Assembly (NCBI RefSeq): GCF_024357955.1
Contig: NZ_JANEYT010000019.1
Location: forward strand, 21,229 to 85,228
Direction of reading: 5' to 3'
DNA from: Photobacterium pectinilyticum
GTDB taxonomy: Bacteria > Pseudomonadota > Gammaproteobacteria > Enterobacterales > Vibrionaceae
DNA: 64,000 nucleotides
The position numbers and the translations under genes are program-made. Of the stretch, positions 1 through 10,391 are shown piece after piece (the stretch's first letter is position 1; every line of letters begins with the position of its first letter). Under the pieces are notes generated by a model. It was given only the letters and a program-made list of their open reading frames with translations, searched no databases and was not told the DNA's origin.

Positions 1-770
1 AGGAAAGCGGCTTCAGTAATGTGTGCCTGCTGTGAAGCAATCAGAGTGATATTACCGATAACCATTAAGCCTGCAGATGACGCAAGAGCGAACATTACCC
101 ACAGTGAGTAGAACTGTGGCGTTTTCAGCATTGCACGCCACTGGATGTCTACCGGCTTACCTGCTTTCGCTTTGTAGTTTGCAGGAACCTGTGGTTTGTA
201 GCCTTCAGGCGGGTTGGTGATAGTGCTTGCCAGTGGAACGGCAATAAGCAGGATCGCCACGCCTAGGATCAGGAAGCTGTTGCTGATGCCAAAAGAGTCA
301 ATTAGCAGAGATGTTAACGGTGCAAGATATACCGCAGCTAGACCAAAGCCAGCGGCGATTAAACCGTTCACCAAGCCTTTCTTAGAAGGGTGGAACCACT
401 TCATTGCAGAAGGAGCAAGGCATGCATAGCCGAAGCCGATACCGGCACCAGTCATTAGACCGAAAGTGATAAGAAGCAATAGCGGGGTGGTGGCAAAGCT
501 AGAAATGATCATGCCTGAACCGACAAGAACCGTACCCAAGATAAGGATCTTACGCGGGCCCATGCGGTCTTGAAGTACACCAGCTACCAAAAGAGATAGA
601 GCAAAAGTAATTACAGCAACTGAGTATGGCATAGAAGCATCTGCATCCGACCAGCCCATATCTAGAACGAGCGCTTGCTTGAATACACTCCAAGCATACA
701 GGATGCCCATACATAGGTTGATACAGAAGCCTGCCAGCAGGATCTGCTTTGCTTTATCGAATTTAGTCAT
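1..770 (-). CDS. Oxalate/formate antiporter-like MFS transporter (N-terminal part, cut by window edge)
   Basis: Reading leftward from the ATG at 770, the frame stays open to base 1, giving about 256 residues of a 12-helix major facilitator protein; the C-terminal half lies outside the window. It begins MTKFDKAKQILLAG and then has the first helix with GILYAWSVFKQAL, a pattern of the oxalate/formate antiporter (OFA, YhjX-like) family, followed by a cytoplasmic loop containing DRMGPRKILILG, the usual MFS loop 2-3 motif. Members of this family exchange or take up small carboxylates such as oxalate, formate or pyruvate. The substrate here cannot be read from the sequence. It stands alone; the next gene leftward is not visible. 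Confidence 0.8.
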   Translation of the reverse strand, partial: MTKFDKAKQILLAGFCINLCMGILYAWSVFKQALVLDMGWSDADASMPYSVAVITFALSLLVAGVLQDRMGPRKILILGTVLVGSGMIISSFATTPLLLLITFGLMTGAGIGFGYACLAPSAMKWFHPSKKGLVNGLIAAGFGLAAVYLAPLTSLLIDSFGISNSFLILGVAILLIAVPLASTITNPPEGYKPQVPANYKAKAGKPVDIQWRAMLKTPQFYSLWVMFALASSAGLMVIGNITLIASQQAHITEAAF

Positions 771-1038
771 TGTTTTCTCGTCACTACAAGGGAAACAGTA
801 TGGCTTGCATACTGTGCTCAAAATTTTTTTGTCTTTATTAACAAAAGTTGATTGTCACTAAAGGTGCGCGGATTCTAACAATATTTTTTGAATAGGAAAC
901 CACTAGAAATATCTAGTTACAAATGTTTCTGTGGTGATTTTATCTGTTTACATGCCGTTAATATTGCTTTTGTCTTTTATTCAATAGCTTATGTACATTT
1001 TTGCGAGGCATTTCATATTGACGGGAAAGTGTGAATTT

Positions 1039-1077
1039 ATGTTCACTTCACCGCTTGCAAAGCAGTGAAGTGAACAT
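1039..1077. repeat. Long near-perfect hairpin
   Basis: Thirteen-base arms (1039-1051 and 1065-1077) are perfectly complementary. Inside them GCTT/AAGC (1053-1056 and 1060-1063) pairs again around a GCA loop, with a single C-A mismatch between the two stems. There is no clear T-run on either side, so it is not a textbook intrinsic terminator, although it lies just past the 3' end of the leftward YdcH-like gene. The rest of 771-1102 is AT-rich and shows no other feature. Confidence 0.6.
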
Positions 1078-1102
1078 CATAAACAATGCGAACCATGCAG
1101 GA

Positions 1103-1339
1103 TCAGTGTGACAGAATGCTGTAGATTTTATCTTTCAGTTGGACACGTTCTAATTTCAGCTGTGTGAAGTGGCGATCGTCGGTGGGAATGTTGTTGCCTT
1201 CAAGGCCTCTAATTTTATGATCTAGTTGGTGGTAACGGTCAGCCATTTGCTTGAAGCCGTTGTCGGATTGTTTTAATTCCTGAATTCTTTCTTGATGCTC
1301 AGGGTACTCGATAAATAGTGCATGATTTTCACCTAACAT
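1103..1339 (-). CDS. YdcH-like protein (DUF465)
   Basis: A 78-residue, charged, helical protein. It matches the YdcH/DUF465 family in length and pattern: an N-terminal HALFIEYPEHQERIQELK segment, a middle with H-Q-L-D-H-K-I, and a C-terminal heptad-like helix (LKLERVQLKDKIYSIL). The family is widespread in proteobacteria and forms short coiled coils; no biochemical role is settled. The start at 1339 is supported by GGGAG about 8 nt upstream on the minus strand. It is monocistronic, between the OFA carrier and gltS. Confidence 0.8.
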   Translation of the reverse strand: MLGENHALFIEYPEHQERIQELKQSDNGFKQMADRYHQLDHKIRGLEGNNIPTDDRHFTQLKLERVQLKDKIYSILSH

Positions 1340-1473
1340 AGTAATACTCCCACGCTCTTTACGATCCTACCGAATTTGACGATAGGTACAGATTCAACGT
1401 TCATACCACAGAAGCTTGCGGTAAAAAGAGAGGCCGATAAATTAATAATAGCTTGGAGATGCCGAACGGCAAA

Positions 1474-1494
1474 GCCGGGCCTGTTAGGCCCGGC
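1474..1494 (-). terminator. Hairpin after gltS
   Basis: GCCGGGCC (1474-1481), a 5-nt loop and GGCCCGGC (1487-1494) form a perfect 8-bp GC stem just past the gltS stop. On the minus strand it is followed by CTTTG, a weak U-tract, so termination is likely but not textbook. Confidence 0.65.
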
Positions 1495-1505
1495 AAGAAG
1501 GGAGT

Positions 1506-2729
1506 TTACTGAATGAAACTGATATAGGTCTGCAGTACGATCAGGTTGGCAATGTCGATAAAGAAAGCCCCGACAATTGGTACGACCATGAATGCTTGTG
1601 GTGATGGACCATTTCGTGAAACAAGCGCACCCATGTTCATTACCGCAGTCGGTGTTGCCCCCATGCCAAAACCACAGTGACCACCCGCAATAACCGCGGC
1701 ATCATAGGTTTTACCCATCAAACGGAAAGTGACAAAGTAAGCAAACGCTGCCAGCGTGATTGTTTGTACCGATAAAATCACAATCATAGGTAAGGCAAGG
1801 CCGAGCAACTCCCACAACTGAAGACTCATTAGCGCCATCGCTAAGAACAGTGACAGCGAAATTGTACCCAGTGCATCGACGGTTTCATTATTGATCTTGT
1901 AGACTTTGGTGGTCTCACAAACGTTGGTAATGAAAACACCAATAAAAAGGGCGTATACAAAGTCAGGGATACGTAGCCAGTTGATGCCAAAGCTGTCGAC
2001 TAGCTCTTTGACGTGCGCAGCGCCGGCAACACAAATTAGCAAGATAAAAAGTACTTCAATAGTGTTCTTGCCGGTAATGCGATCTTCTTCGTTATCACTG
2101 TATGTTACTAAGTCAGGATGCTCGATATGGTGTTTTTCACCGGCACCAAATTCAGACTTTAGCGAGAACTTGGAGATTAGACGCTGTGCAATCGGCCCAC
2201 CGATGATACCACCCATGACCAAACCAAATGTGGCGGCGGCCATAGAGAGCTCGAGGGTATGCAGGCCATAGATATCTGCAAAGGTCTGTGACCAAGCCGC
2301 GCCTGTACCGTGTCCGCCCGATAGGGTTATAGAGCCCACCATTAGTCCAATCAGGGGATCGAGACCAAGCATGGTGCTTAGGCTAACACCGACCGCATTT
2401 TGGATAATGATGTACAGCGTTGCGATTGCAAGGAATAAGAAAACCCGCGAGCCACCTTTGGCCAACAGCTTAAAGCTTGCCGCCAAGCCAACCGTAGCAA
2501 AGAACATCTGCATTAATGTGTCTTTCAGGCTTAGCTTGAAGGTAATGTCGATACCTTGAGCATGTAAAATTGCAATTAGTATGGCAACAATCAACCCGCC
2601 AACAATAGGCTCTGGAATATTGTACTTCCGGAATGCCTTCACTTTGCTATTAATGAAGTAGCCAAGAAAAAGCACAATAATCGCAATGAGAAACGACTCA
2701 AGTTCGCTTACTTGTATAACTGAATTCAT
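1506..2729 (-). CDS. gltS: Sodium/glutamate symporter GltS
   Basis: A 407-residue inner-membrane carrier that takes up L-glutamate with sodium (ESS family). The length matches E. coli GltS. About ten to twelve hydrophobic helices are visible in two halves. Each half contains a glycine-rich reentrant segment: GSITLSGGHGTGAAWSQTF in the first half and AVIAGGHCGFGMGATPTA in the second, the duplicated loops characteristic of this family. A hydrophilic linker with acidic residues (YSDNEEDR) joins the halves. The start at 2729 has only a weak purine-rich ribosome site. Transcribed alone, with a GC hairpin behind it. Confidence 0.93.
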   Translation of the reverse strand: MNSVIQVSELESFLIAIIVLFLGYFINSKVKAFRKYNIPEPIVGGLIVAILIAILHAQGIDITFKLSLKDTLMQMFFATVGLAASFKLLAKGGSRVFLFLAIATLYIIIQNAVGVSLSTMLGLDPLIGLMVGSITLSGGHGTGAAWSQTFADIYGLHTLELSMAAATFGLVMGGIIGGPIAQRLISKFSLKSEFGAGEKHHIEHPDLVTYSDNEEDRITGKNTIEVLFILLICVAGAAHVKELVDSFGINWLRIPDFVYALFIGVFITNVCETTKVYKINNETVDALGTISLSLFLAMALMSLQLWELLGLALPMIVILSVQTITLAAFAYFVTFRLMGKTYDAAVIAGGHCGFGMGATPTAVMNMGALVSRNGPSPQAFMVVPIVGAFFIDIANLIVLQTYISFIQ

Positions 2730-3359
2730 GATTATGTCTTTTCATTGTTTTTTAGGCGTTAATTTTACCCCCTAAAATGGCGACTGCCTATATTGCCATT
2801 TCAACTTCAATAGTGTAGACCCGTGGTTGCGGGTTGGTTGTTTATGTTTTGATTTTGGTGTTTGTGTATATTAACAAGCAAAGCTATGGTGTGCTTTGTT
2901 ATTGATGTGTTCTCATTGATGATGTTGGTGCTTCTGTGTTGATAATAAGGTTTAAAAATAAGAAAAGTCTTAAGGCGTAAACATGTCTGCTTTAAAATCA
3001 GTAGGCTAATGCTGAAGCGATGAATATCTATACGGAAACGGCGGAATATATAAACTAATAAGTATTGTAATTAATATGTTACACCACTAAATTTGTCGAC
3101 TGTTTTGTAAGCAAATAGGGTGATTAGGCTTAATAATCACCTCTGTGAGTGCTTTTATATCAATATTTTTTTGAATTTTTTTATCACGGACTCTCTTAAA
3201 CTACAGCTTTGATTGATTTACTGGGAGTGGTGGTTAATAAAACAGCGTATATAATCAGTGTGAGATCAATTTTTTTGCTGTTTTATCTATATAGCGACCA
3301 AGAATTCGAATAATTAGGTGATTGCTGCGTACTAATTACGCTGCAAGCGCCATTCAAGC
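2730..3359. other. 630-bp AT-rich gap between gltS and the GGDEF-EAL gene
   Basis: No convincing reading frame. It should hold the gltS promoter (right of 2729) and the 3' end of the leftward GGDEF-EAL transcript. The only clear structure is a perfect 8-bp inverted repeat, GGTGATTA (3119-3126) and TAATCACC (3134-3141), around a 7-nt loop; no T-run follows, so it may be an operator rather than a terminator. Confidence 0.5.
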
Positions 3360-6300
3360 TTACACAGTACTTTCATTAGTATGAAGATAATGCTGTTCAA
3401 ACTCATTAACAGGCTGGGGACGGCCGAAGAAGTACCCTTGGAATTCTTCTACTCCGATACTGGTTAAAAAATCACATTGAGCTTGAGTTTCGACACCCTC
3501 AGCGACAACTTGCATATCTAGGTTGTGTGCTAGTTCTACAATAGAGCGGGTGATGGCAATGTTATCTTTATTCCAGGGGAGATCTTTAATGAACTCACGA
3601 TCAATTTTGAGTATGTGGATAGGGAAGCGGCTAAGGTAAGCTAACGAGGAGTAGCCGGTTCCAAAATCATCGATTGCAATCTTTACACCCAGTGCTTCAA
3701 GTTTAATTAATTTATCGAGAGCGGTATCGACATCTGACATGATAACGGTCTCGGTGATTTCTACTTCGAGATACTGCGGATCACAACCACTTTGAATGAT
3801 AGCCTTATCAATAGTCTCGACAATATTAGAGCTTAATAACTGTTGAGCTGAGATATTAATAGCAAAATTAAGATAAATATCATTGGATTGCCACGCTTTT
3901 AATTGTCGGCATGCTTTTTTTATCAGGTATTCTCCTGCCTCGATAATGACACCCGAGCGCTCAAGAATAGGAATAATATTAAGCGGCGATTCATGCTCGC
4001 CGTATTCATTACGCCAACGCAGCAATGCCTCTACACCGCATACACGATGATCACTGGCATTGACTTTGGGTTGGTAGAAAAACTCATAGCGATCTGAACC
4101 GACTGTTCGGCGAAGTTCTGATTCTAATTGAATTTGCAGAATACTGTTAACACCCATTTCTTGTGTGTAGAAGCAAAACTGATTGCGACCTTGTTCTTTC
4201 GCTCTGTATAGAGCGATATCTGCATACTTGCTGAGATTTTCAGCCACATCAGAATCATCAGGAAAGACGCTAATTCCGATACTCGCGGTCAAAAATAACT
4301 CTTTGCCTTCAATGACCAGTGGGGCAGAGAGATACTTGAGAATGCGAGTGGCTATAGTGGTGACATTCTGTAGTTTGGCACTTTGTGTCAGTAAAATAGC
4401 GAACTCATCACCACCGAGCCTTGCAAGGAAATCGGTTTCTCTTAATAGGTGGTGGATACGCTTGGCTGTTGTTTTGATCACTTTATCACCGACAGCGTGA
4501 CCTAAGGAGTCATTAATCTGCTTGAAGTAATCCAAATCCAATGAGAGAAGGGCGATATTCTCACCTGTAATCTTATTGCATTTCACTGCCGCACAGAGTT
4601 GCTGTTGCAGTAAAGTGCGGTTTGGCAATTCAGTTAATAAGTCGTAATGAACCAAGCGATGTAAGCGGTTTTCAAATAAGACACGTTCCGTTATATCCTT
4701 ACCCGTAGATATATAATGGCTGATCTTTCCGCGACTATTTCGGATTGGTGCAATGGTTTTTTCTTCGTATATGATTTGCTCATCACCCTGCTTATGCGCA
4801 ATAACCCGCTCAATGACATGACCCTCTTTTAACTGCTTTTGGACATGTTTGACGTCGTTGAGGTTATTGAGTGTGTTTCTCAGCAGTTCGTTGGACTGTT
4901 TGCCGATAATATCTTTAGATGTTATCCCGTTATGCTTTTCGAAAGAGCGGTTTACATATTCCACTACGCCTCTGCGGTCTGTAATGATGATGGCATCATT
5001 ACTTTGCTCAAGTGCCCGCGACATACTCTTGAGTTTTTCTTCCCGTTCAATCCAGTAGGTTACATCTCGTAGGTTTAGTAAAATCTCCCGGCTTGAGCTG
5101 TAGGTCGTTTCGGTTGCGATGATTTCTATATGTTTTGTTTTCAGGTTGTTAAACTGCAGCCGGATTTTGATTGTTGGCTGCTTTTTTTCTCTTAGTTGAT
5201 GGAGTTGCTCTATAATCGCTTCGACTTGCCGCCGGGACTGTGAACCGGGTAGTAGTTTTGTCAAGGTGCAGCCGATCACTTCCTTATTACCTAAGGATAG
5301 AATTTGTATGGCTGCGTTATTGGCAGTGACAATTTTCATGTCTTGATCAAGAGTTATTAAACCGTCGGGCACATGACGTAATACTGTTGCATACTGCAAG
5401 GCTGTATCTTCAATCTTCAGTGTCAACTTACGTTGCGCATTGAGTAATTGAGATAAATGCCAAGCCAGCACCAAGCAGCCTGATACCAGGCTTATGATCA
5501 GCCCTGTAAAGATAACCAGCTTTAATATTCGCGTTTGGGTAAAAGCCAGCTCGGTGACCGCGTCTGTCATATTGACGCGTGAAATGATGGTCCATGGTAA
5601 ATCTGAGCCTTGAAAAGGCAAGGTGAAGCTGTTTTCTCCACTGAAAGCAGAACCTGAAAAAAAACGAGTGAAAGTATAGAGGTGATCATCAATGATGACC
5701 TGCCCCGAATCGTTAAGGTTTATGTCTTGCCATAGCTGTGGATAACGGGTGTTGAAATCTTCCTCTTCGGGCTTGTTGATGGAGGGCATGAATTGCCATG
5801 CGCTATCAGATGTTGGCCCCAGTAGCCATTGTCCGTGATTATTGACCAACCAGTTTTGAACGTGATCCCAACCGTATTGACCTTTTAGCTCTTCTAGGTA
5901 GTCAATCCCTAAGTAATTGAGGGTGATTAGCCAGCTTTGTCCGTTTATTTTGAAATGGCTGACAAAGCGCAACATAGGCTTATGAGGGAGTTCGATTTGA
6001 CCATTTTCTTGGTTTAAGTCAAATTGGGATGTATAGAAACTGCCTGGCTGGATCCTTAACGCCTGCTTGACATAGTCGCGCTGGCTTTTGTCTTGAAGCT
6101 GATTAGAAGGAAGGACTGCTGCAGTCTCACCGACTTTATTGACCCGGATAACTTCTTGGCCCTCGGCATTGAGAAGCCGAACTTGATCGTAATAGTGACG
6201 GGTGGTTGATAAGCGCTGGAAGCTGGCTGTTAGAATCTCGTGCTGCCTTTCTATACCTAATGATGTTTCTGAAAGTTCTTTGGCTTTCTCTGTTAAGTAC

Positions 6301-6494
6301 CTCAAATCTTCAATAATTGGGGCGAAATGCAAGCGAGTAATATGGAGTGAAGACTGGTGACGGCTATTTTCACGATCTTGGATACGTTGGTTGAGCTGGT
6401 TTAAATCTTCATTGTAGATATAAAAGATAGACGCAGACGTAATAGTCAGTAGGGGAATAAAAAAGAGTAAAAACCGTATTATCGCTGTCTTCAT
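3360..6494 (-). CDS. Membrane-bound PAS-GGDEF-EAL cyclic-di-GMP protein
   Basis: A 1044-residue sensor for cyclic-di-GMP turnover. In order: a transmembrane helix near residues 7-27; a periplasmic region of about 300 residues that looks like a double Cache domain (WLITLNYLGIDYLEEL, PWTIISRVNMTDAV); a second helix near 330-350; two PAS domains (about 370-600, the second ending in SRGKISHYISTGKDITER); a diguanylate cyclase domain with an intact RLGGDEFAIL motif; and a phosphodiesterase domain with EALLRW, EITETVIM, DDFGTGYSSL and EGVET, all expected catalytic blocks. Both enzymatic signatures are therefore intact, and net activity cannot be predicted. The gene is monocistronic and unrelated to its gltS and galE neighbours. 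Confidence 0.93.
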   Translation of the reverse strand: MKTAIIRFLLFFIPLLTITSASIFYIYNEDLNQLNQRIQDRENSRHQSSLHITRLHFAPIIEDLRYLTEKAKELSETSLGIERQHEILTASFQRLSTTRHYYDQVRLLNAEGQEVIRVNKVGETAAVLPSNQLQDKSQRDYVKQALRIQPGSFYTSQFDLNQENGQIELPHKPMLRFVSHFKINGQSWLITLNYLGIDYLEELKGQYGWDHVQNWLVNNHGQWLLGPTSDSAWQFMPSINKPEEEDFNTRYPQLWQDINLNDSGQVIIDDHLYTFTRFFSGSAFSGENSFTLPFQGSDLPWTIISRVNMTDAVTELAFTQTRILKLVIFTGLIISLVSGCLVLAWHLSQLLNAQRKLTLKIEDTALQYATVLRHVPDGLITLDQDMKIVTANNAAIQILSLGNKEVIGCTLTKLLPGSQSRRQVEAIIEQLHQLREKKQPTIKIRLQFNNLKTKHIEIIATETTYSSSREILLNLRDVTYWIEREEKLKSMSRALEQSNDAIIITDRRGVVEYVNRSFEKHNGITSKDIIGKQSNELLRNTLNNLNDVKHVQKQLKEGHVIERVIAHKQGDEQIIYEEKTIAPIRNSRGKISHYISTGKDITERVLFENRLHRLVHYDLLTELPNRTLLQQQLCAAVKCNKITGENIALLSLDLDYFKQINDSLGHAVGDKVIKTTAKRIHHLLRETDFLARLGGDEFAILLTQSAKLQNVTTIATRILKYLSAPLVIEGKELFLTASIGISVFPDDSDVAENLSKYADIALYRAKEQGRNQFCFYTQEMGVNSILQIQLESELRRTVGSDRYEFFYQPKVNASDHRVCGVEALLRWRNEYGEHESPLNIIPILERSGVIIEAGEYLIKKACRQLKAWQSNDIYLNFAINISAQQLLSSNIVETIDKAIIQSGCDPQYLEVEITETVIMSDVDTALDKLIKLEALGVKIAIDDFGTGYSSLAYLSRFPIHILKIDREFIKDLPWNKDNIAITRSIVELAHNLDMQVVAEGVETQAQCDFLTSIGVEEFQGYFFGRPQPVNEFEQHYLHTNESTV

Positions 6495-6820
6495 ACTTCA
6501 CCATGACGCATATCAACATGGTTAGTATAGTCTTTTTGTACCTGTTGGTGCATAAGAGTAGGCAAAACTAGACATATTCATCGTAACGCATAGCTTGGAT
6601 ATACAAATTTGTCTGCTGTGTCACTTTTATACGAATAGGACGCTCTCTTTCTCTTGTAGTTAATCGTTTTCACTTATCTTCGATGCCTATTTCGCAGATT
6701 GAATCTGATATGGTGCCTAAATATACATTTAAATGCTTGTATTTTAGTCTTTTTCGATTTGCGCCTCACTTATTCTCTGTTTTTTGATAGCTTGGATGCT
6801 GACGATAGTGGTGAGATTTT

Positions 6821-6836
6821 GTGGAAACGTTTACAC
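6821..6836. promoter_or_regulatory. GalR-type operator of galETKM
   Basis: GTGGAAACGTTTACAC fits every fixed position of the E. coli GalR/GalS consensus GTGNAANCGNTTNCAC. It lies 145 bp before galE, immediately upstream of a CRP-like site. The likely ligands are the two GalR-like repressors encoded at 16195 and 24593. Confidence 0.8.
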
Positions 6837-6838
6837 TG

Positions 6839-6854
6839 TGTGGGGATGATCACA
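6839..6854 (+). promoter_or_regulatory. CRP site and promoter of galETKM
   Basis: TGTGG-GGATGA-TCACA matches nine of ten fixed bases of the CRP consensus TGTGA-N6-TCACA. TAAAAT at 6877-6882 lies 21 bp after TCACAG and would serve as the -10 box. That puts CRP close to a class II position and the operator upstream near -60, as at E. coli galP1. The remainder of 6495-6977 shows no gene. Confidence 0.65.
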
Positions 6855-6980
6855 GATTTCATTTTATGCTTGTTGTTAAAATTGTCCGCAGTTAGGAACA
6901 AGACGTTGTGATTTCTGAAGTGACTATTTCTGAAGTGACTATATCTGAGTGAGTCATTGGCAGTGAATTAGGAGAGAGTG

Positions 6981-7991
6981 ATGAAGGTGTTGGTAACTGG
7001 TGGTATGGGCTATATTGGCAGCCATACCTGTGTACAAATGATTGAATCAGGCCTTGAGCCAATCATTCTGGATAACCTTTGCAACAGTAAAGACGCTGTG
7101 CTTGAGCGAGTTGAAGCACTGACAGGGGCAAAGCCGGCTTTCTATCATGGTGACATCCGTGACCGTGAGATTTTAGATCAGATCTTCTCTGAGAATGATA
7201 TTCGCTCTGTTATCCACTTCGCTGGCTTGAAGGCGGTGGGTGAGTCCGTTGAAAAGCCACTTGAATATTACGACAACAATGTTCATGGCACATTGATGCT
7301 GGTGGATGCTATGAAACAGGCTGGGGTAAACAGCTTGGTATTTAGCTCATCAGCAACGGTTTATGGTGATCCTAAAGAGATCCCAATCAAAGAAACGACG
7401 CCTACAGGTCAAGTGACTAATCCATATGGCCGCAGTAAATATATGGTGGAAGAGTGTCTTCGTGATATTCAGGTCGCCGTTCCACAAATGAGCATAACGC
7501 TGTTGCGTTATTTCAACCCTGTTGGTGCTCATCCATCAGGCACTATGGGTGAAGACCCGCAAGGTATCCCTAATAACTTGATGCCGTTTATTGCTCAAGT
7601 GGCGGTAGGCCGTCGCGAATACCTTTCTGTCTTTGGCAATGACTACCCAACTCCAGATGGTACCGGAATTCGAGATTATATACATGTTATGGACTTGGCC
7701 GATGGTCACATAGCAGCCTTGCGGGCTGTGGGTGAAAAGGCTGGCCTTCATATCTACAACCTCGGCACAGGTAAAGGTAGCAGTGTACTTGAGATGGTTG
7801 ATGCCTTTAGTCATGCATGCGGCCATGATGTCGCTTATAAAATCTGTCCACGCCGCCCTGGTGACATCGCAGAATGTTGGGCTGATCCAGCAAAAGCACG
7901 CGTTGATCTAGGCTGGGAAGCGAAAATTGATGTCACTGCGATGGCTGCTGATACTTGGCGCTGGCAGTCGGAAAACCCGAACGGCTATTAA
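6981..7991 (+). CDS. galE: UDP-glucose 4-epimerase GalE
   Basis: Interconverts UDP-galactose and UDP-glucose with bound NAD, the last step of the Leloir pathway. An extended short-chain dehydrogenase of about 336 residues, the usual length. It shows the nucleotide-binding [10 protein letters not shown] at the N terminus, the FSSSATVYG segment with the catalytic serine region, and YGRSK, the YxxxK catalytic pair. I prefer ATG 6981 over GTG 6978 because AGGAGAG upstream is better spaced. First gene of galETKM; 105 bp separate it from galT, with no terminator seen. Confidence 0.97.
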   Translation: MKVLVTGGMGYIGSHTCVQMIESGLEPIILDNLCNSKDAVLERVEALTGAKPAFYHGDIRDREILDQIFSENDIRSVIHFAGLKAVGESVEKPLEYYDNNVHGTLMLVDAMKQAGVNSLVFSSSATVYGDPKEIPIKETTPTGQVTNPYGRSKYMVEECLRDIQVAVPQMSITLLRYFNPVGAHPSGTMGEDPQGIPNNLMPFIAQVAVGRREYLSVFGNDYPTPDGTGIRDYIHVMDLADGHIAALRAVGEKAGLHIYNLGTGKGSSVLEMVDAFSHACGHDVAYKICPRRPGDIAECWADPAKARVDLGWEAKIDVTAMAADTWRWQSENPNGY

Positions 7992-8096
7992 TTAGTCTCT
8001 CTATGATTTTGGGGCGCAGGCAGCGCTTTCCCTCCTATGTTTGCCTGTTCCTATTTTTATTTTTTTACAGTTAACCTGTAGTTGCGAGTTTATATA

Positions 8097-9170
8097 ATGT
8101 CTGAACAAAAATTTAATCCCGTAGACCACCCTCACCGTCGCTACAATCCTTTGACTGGTCAATATATTCTGGTCTCACCACACCGAGCCAAGCGTCCGTG
8201 GCAGGGGGCTGATGAGACCCCAGAGCTAGCGGAAGACAAAACGTATGACAGCGAGTGTTTTCTGTGCCCGACCAATACCCGAGTATCAGGTGACAAAAAC
8301 CCTGATTATGCTGACACTTATGTGTTCAATAACGACCATGCAGCCTTAACTCAAGATACGCCTGATGCGCCTGAGTCAGGCAATCCTCTGTTTCGCTGTG
8401 AAAGTGCACGCGGTTTGAGCCGTGTTATCTGTTTTTCGCCGGATCACAGCAAAACTCTCCCTGAGCTTCCTGTCGGTATGATTCGTAAAGTTATTGATAC
8501 TTGGAACGATCAAATTGAAGAGTTAGGTGAAAAATACGTTTGGGTACAGGCATTTGAAAACAAAGGCTCAGCAATGGGCTGTTCACAGCCGCATCCACAT
8601 GGTCAAATTTGGGCAAATAGCTTTTTACCTAATGAAATTGCACGCAAAGACGAAAACTTACGCGCTTATTACCAACAGCAAGGCTCAAACTTGCTAGTGG
8701 ATTATGCAAAAGCAGAAATGGCTGATGGTTCACGCACAGTGGTTGAAACAGAGCATTGGATTGCTGTTGTACCTTACTGGGCTGCATGGCCATTTGAAAC
8801 CATGTTGATGCCGAAAACCCATGTTCGTCGTATGAATGATCTCACTGACGAACAACGTGATGATCTGGCTGTGGCGATCAAAAAACTGACCAGTCGCTAC
8901 GACAACCTGTTCAAGTGCTCCTTCCCTTATTCTATGGGCTGGCATTATGCGCCGTTCTTCAAAGACGGTGATACTTCGACAGATCATTGGCAGTTACATG
9001 CGCTGTTCTATCCGCCACTGCTTCGCTCTGCCACCGTGCGTAAGTTTATGGTGGGCTATGAAATGCTTGCTGAAAGTCAGCGTGATCTGACAGCAGAGCA
9101 GGCGGCAGACAAACTGTGTGCCCTTAGTGACGTACATTACCGTGAAATGACTACTTCAAATAATAAATAA
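8097..9170 (+). CDS. galT: Galactose-1-phosphate uridylyltransferase GalT
   Basis: Transfers UMP from UDP-glucose to galactose-1-phosphate. 357 residues from ATG 8097 (an in-frame TTG lies 15 bp upstream but [19 protein letters not shown] is the family's usual beginning). The active-site block [10 protein letters not shown] contains the HxH with the nucleophilic histidine, and CFLCP carries two zinc-binding cysteines near residue 55. The second domain has [21 protein letters not shown], typical of class I GalT. Second gene of galETKM, 29 bp before galK. Confidence 0.97.
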   Translation: MSEQKFNPVDHPHRRYNPLTGQYILVSPHRAKRPWQGADETPELAEDKTYDSECFLCPTNTRVSGDKNPDYADTYVFNNDHAALTQDTPDAPESGNPLFRCESARGLSRVICFSPDHSKTLPELPVGMIRKVIDTWNDQIEELGEKYVWVQAFENKGSAMGCSQPHPHGQIWANSFLPNEIARKDENLRAYYQQQGSNLLVDYAKAEMADGSRTVVETEHWIAVVPYWAAWPFETMLMPKTHVRRMNDLTDEQRDDLAVAIKKLTSRYDNLFKCSFPYSMGWHYAPFFKDGDTSTDHWQLHALFYPPLLRSATVRKFMVGYEMLAESQRDLTAEQAADKLCALSDVHYREMTTSNNK

Positions 9171-9199
9171 GTAACCCAACAGAAAGATAGGAATATATT

Positions 9200-10363
9200 A
9201 TGTCTAAAACACAACTGCTTATTGACGCTGTTAATACATCATTCTCTTCCGTATTGGGTTACGAGGCGACTCATCTGATCCAAGCGCCGGGCCGTGTAAA
9301 TTTAATTGGTGAACACACTGATTATAATGACGGTTTTGTACTACCGTGTGCGATCGATTATCAAGCGTTTGTTGCTGCTGCTCGTCGTGATGACAACATC
9401 GTACGTGTTGTTTCTGTTGATTATGACAACCAAACCAAAGAGTTTGATCTCACGGCTGATATCACTTTTGATGAAGAGTGCATGTGGATTAACTACATCA
9501 AAGGGGTGGTGAAGTGTCTACGCGAGCGTGGTTACGAATTCACAGGTGCAGATATTGCGGTAAGCGGTAATGTTCCACAAGGCGCAGGTTTGAGCTCATC
9601 AGCGGCACTGGAAGTGGTCATTGGCCAAACGTTCAAGACTCTATTCGCGCTTGAAATTAGCCAGCAGGAAATTGCACTGAATGGTCAGCAAGCAGAAAAC
9701 GAATTCGTAGGTTGTAACTGCGGCATCATGGATCAGTTGATTTCTGCCGAAGGTCAACAAAACCATGCCTTGCTAATTGACTGCCGTTCACTAGAAACCA
9801 AAGCGGTTTCAATGCCGGAAGATATGGCAGTAGTGATTATCAACTCTAATAAAAAACGTGGTTTGGTCGACAGTGAGTACAATACTCGCCGCGAACAATG
9901 TGAAGAAGCGGCACGTATTTTCGGTGTGAAAGCGCTACGTGACGTTACTATCGAGCAGTTCAACGCCCGTGTTGAGGAATTGGATGAAATGGTTGCCAAA
10001 CGTGCTCGTCACGTGATCACTGAAAACGACCGTACAGAAGAAGCGGCTATCGCTCTAAGCCAAGGCGATATGAAGCGTATGGGTGAGCTAATGGCACAAT
10101 CTCATGCTTCAATGCGTGATGATTTTGAAATCACTGTCCCTGAAATTGATTTTATTGTTGATACCGTGAAAGAGGTCATTGGCGATCAGGGGGGGGTACG
10201 TATGACCGGCGGTGGTTTCGGTGGTTGTATTGTGTCTATTGTGCCACCGGCATTGGTTGATGAAGTGGCAGCCGTACTTGCTGAAAAATATGAAGCGAAG
10301 ACTGGCCTAAAAGAAACGATTTATGTGTGTAAAGCAAAAGCTGGTGCTGGCGCACTTGCCTAA
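9200..10363 (+). CDS. galK: Galactokinase GalK
   Basis: Phosphorylates galactose at C1 with ATP. A GHMP kinase of 387 residues. The three family motifs are present: the galactokinase signature [19 protein letters not shown] near residue 31, the ATP-binding loop [17 protein letters not shown] near residue 125, and GGGFGGC near the C terminus. [14 protein letters not shown] contains the catalytic aspartate. An AGGAATATATT stretch precedes ATG 9200. Third gene of galETKM. Confidence 0.97.
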   Translation: MSKTQLLIDAVNTSFSSVLGYEATHLIQAPGRVNLIGEHTDYNDGFVLPCAIDYQAFVAAARRDDNIVRVVSVDYDNQTKEFDLTADITFDEECMWINYIKGVVKCLRERGYEFTGADIAVSGNVPQGAGLSSSAALEVVIGQTFKTLFALEISQQEIALNGQQAENEFVGCNCGIMDQLISAEGQQNHALLIDCRSLETKAVSMPEDMAVVIINSNKKRGLVDSEYNTRREQCEEAARIFGVKALRDVTIEQFNARVEELDEMVAKRARHVITENDRTEEAAIALSQGDMKRMGELMAQSHASMRDDFEITVPEIDFIVDTVKEVIGDQGGVRMTGGGFGGCIVSIVPPALVDEVAAVLAEKYEAKTGLKETIYVCKAKAGAGALA

Positions 10364-10391
10364 GTTGAGATAACTCAAATAAGGAATGAAT

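Noticed and set aside
6699..6911. 70-codon rightward frame in front of galE
   Set aside because: It covers the operator and CRP site of the gal promoter and has no ribosome site.
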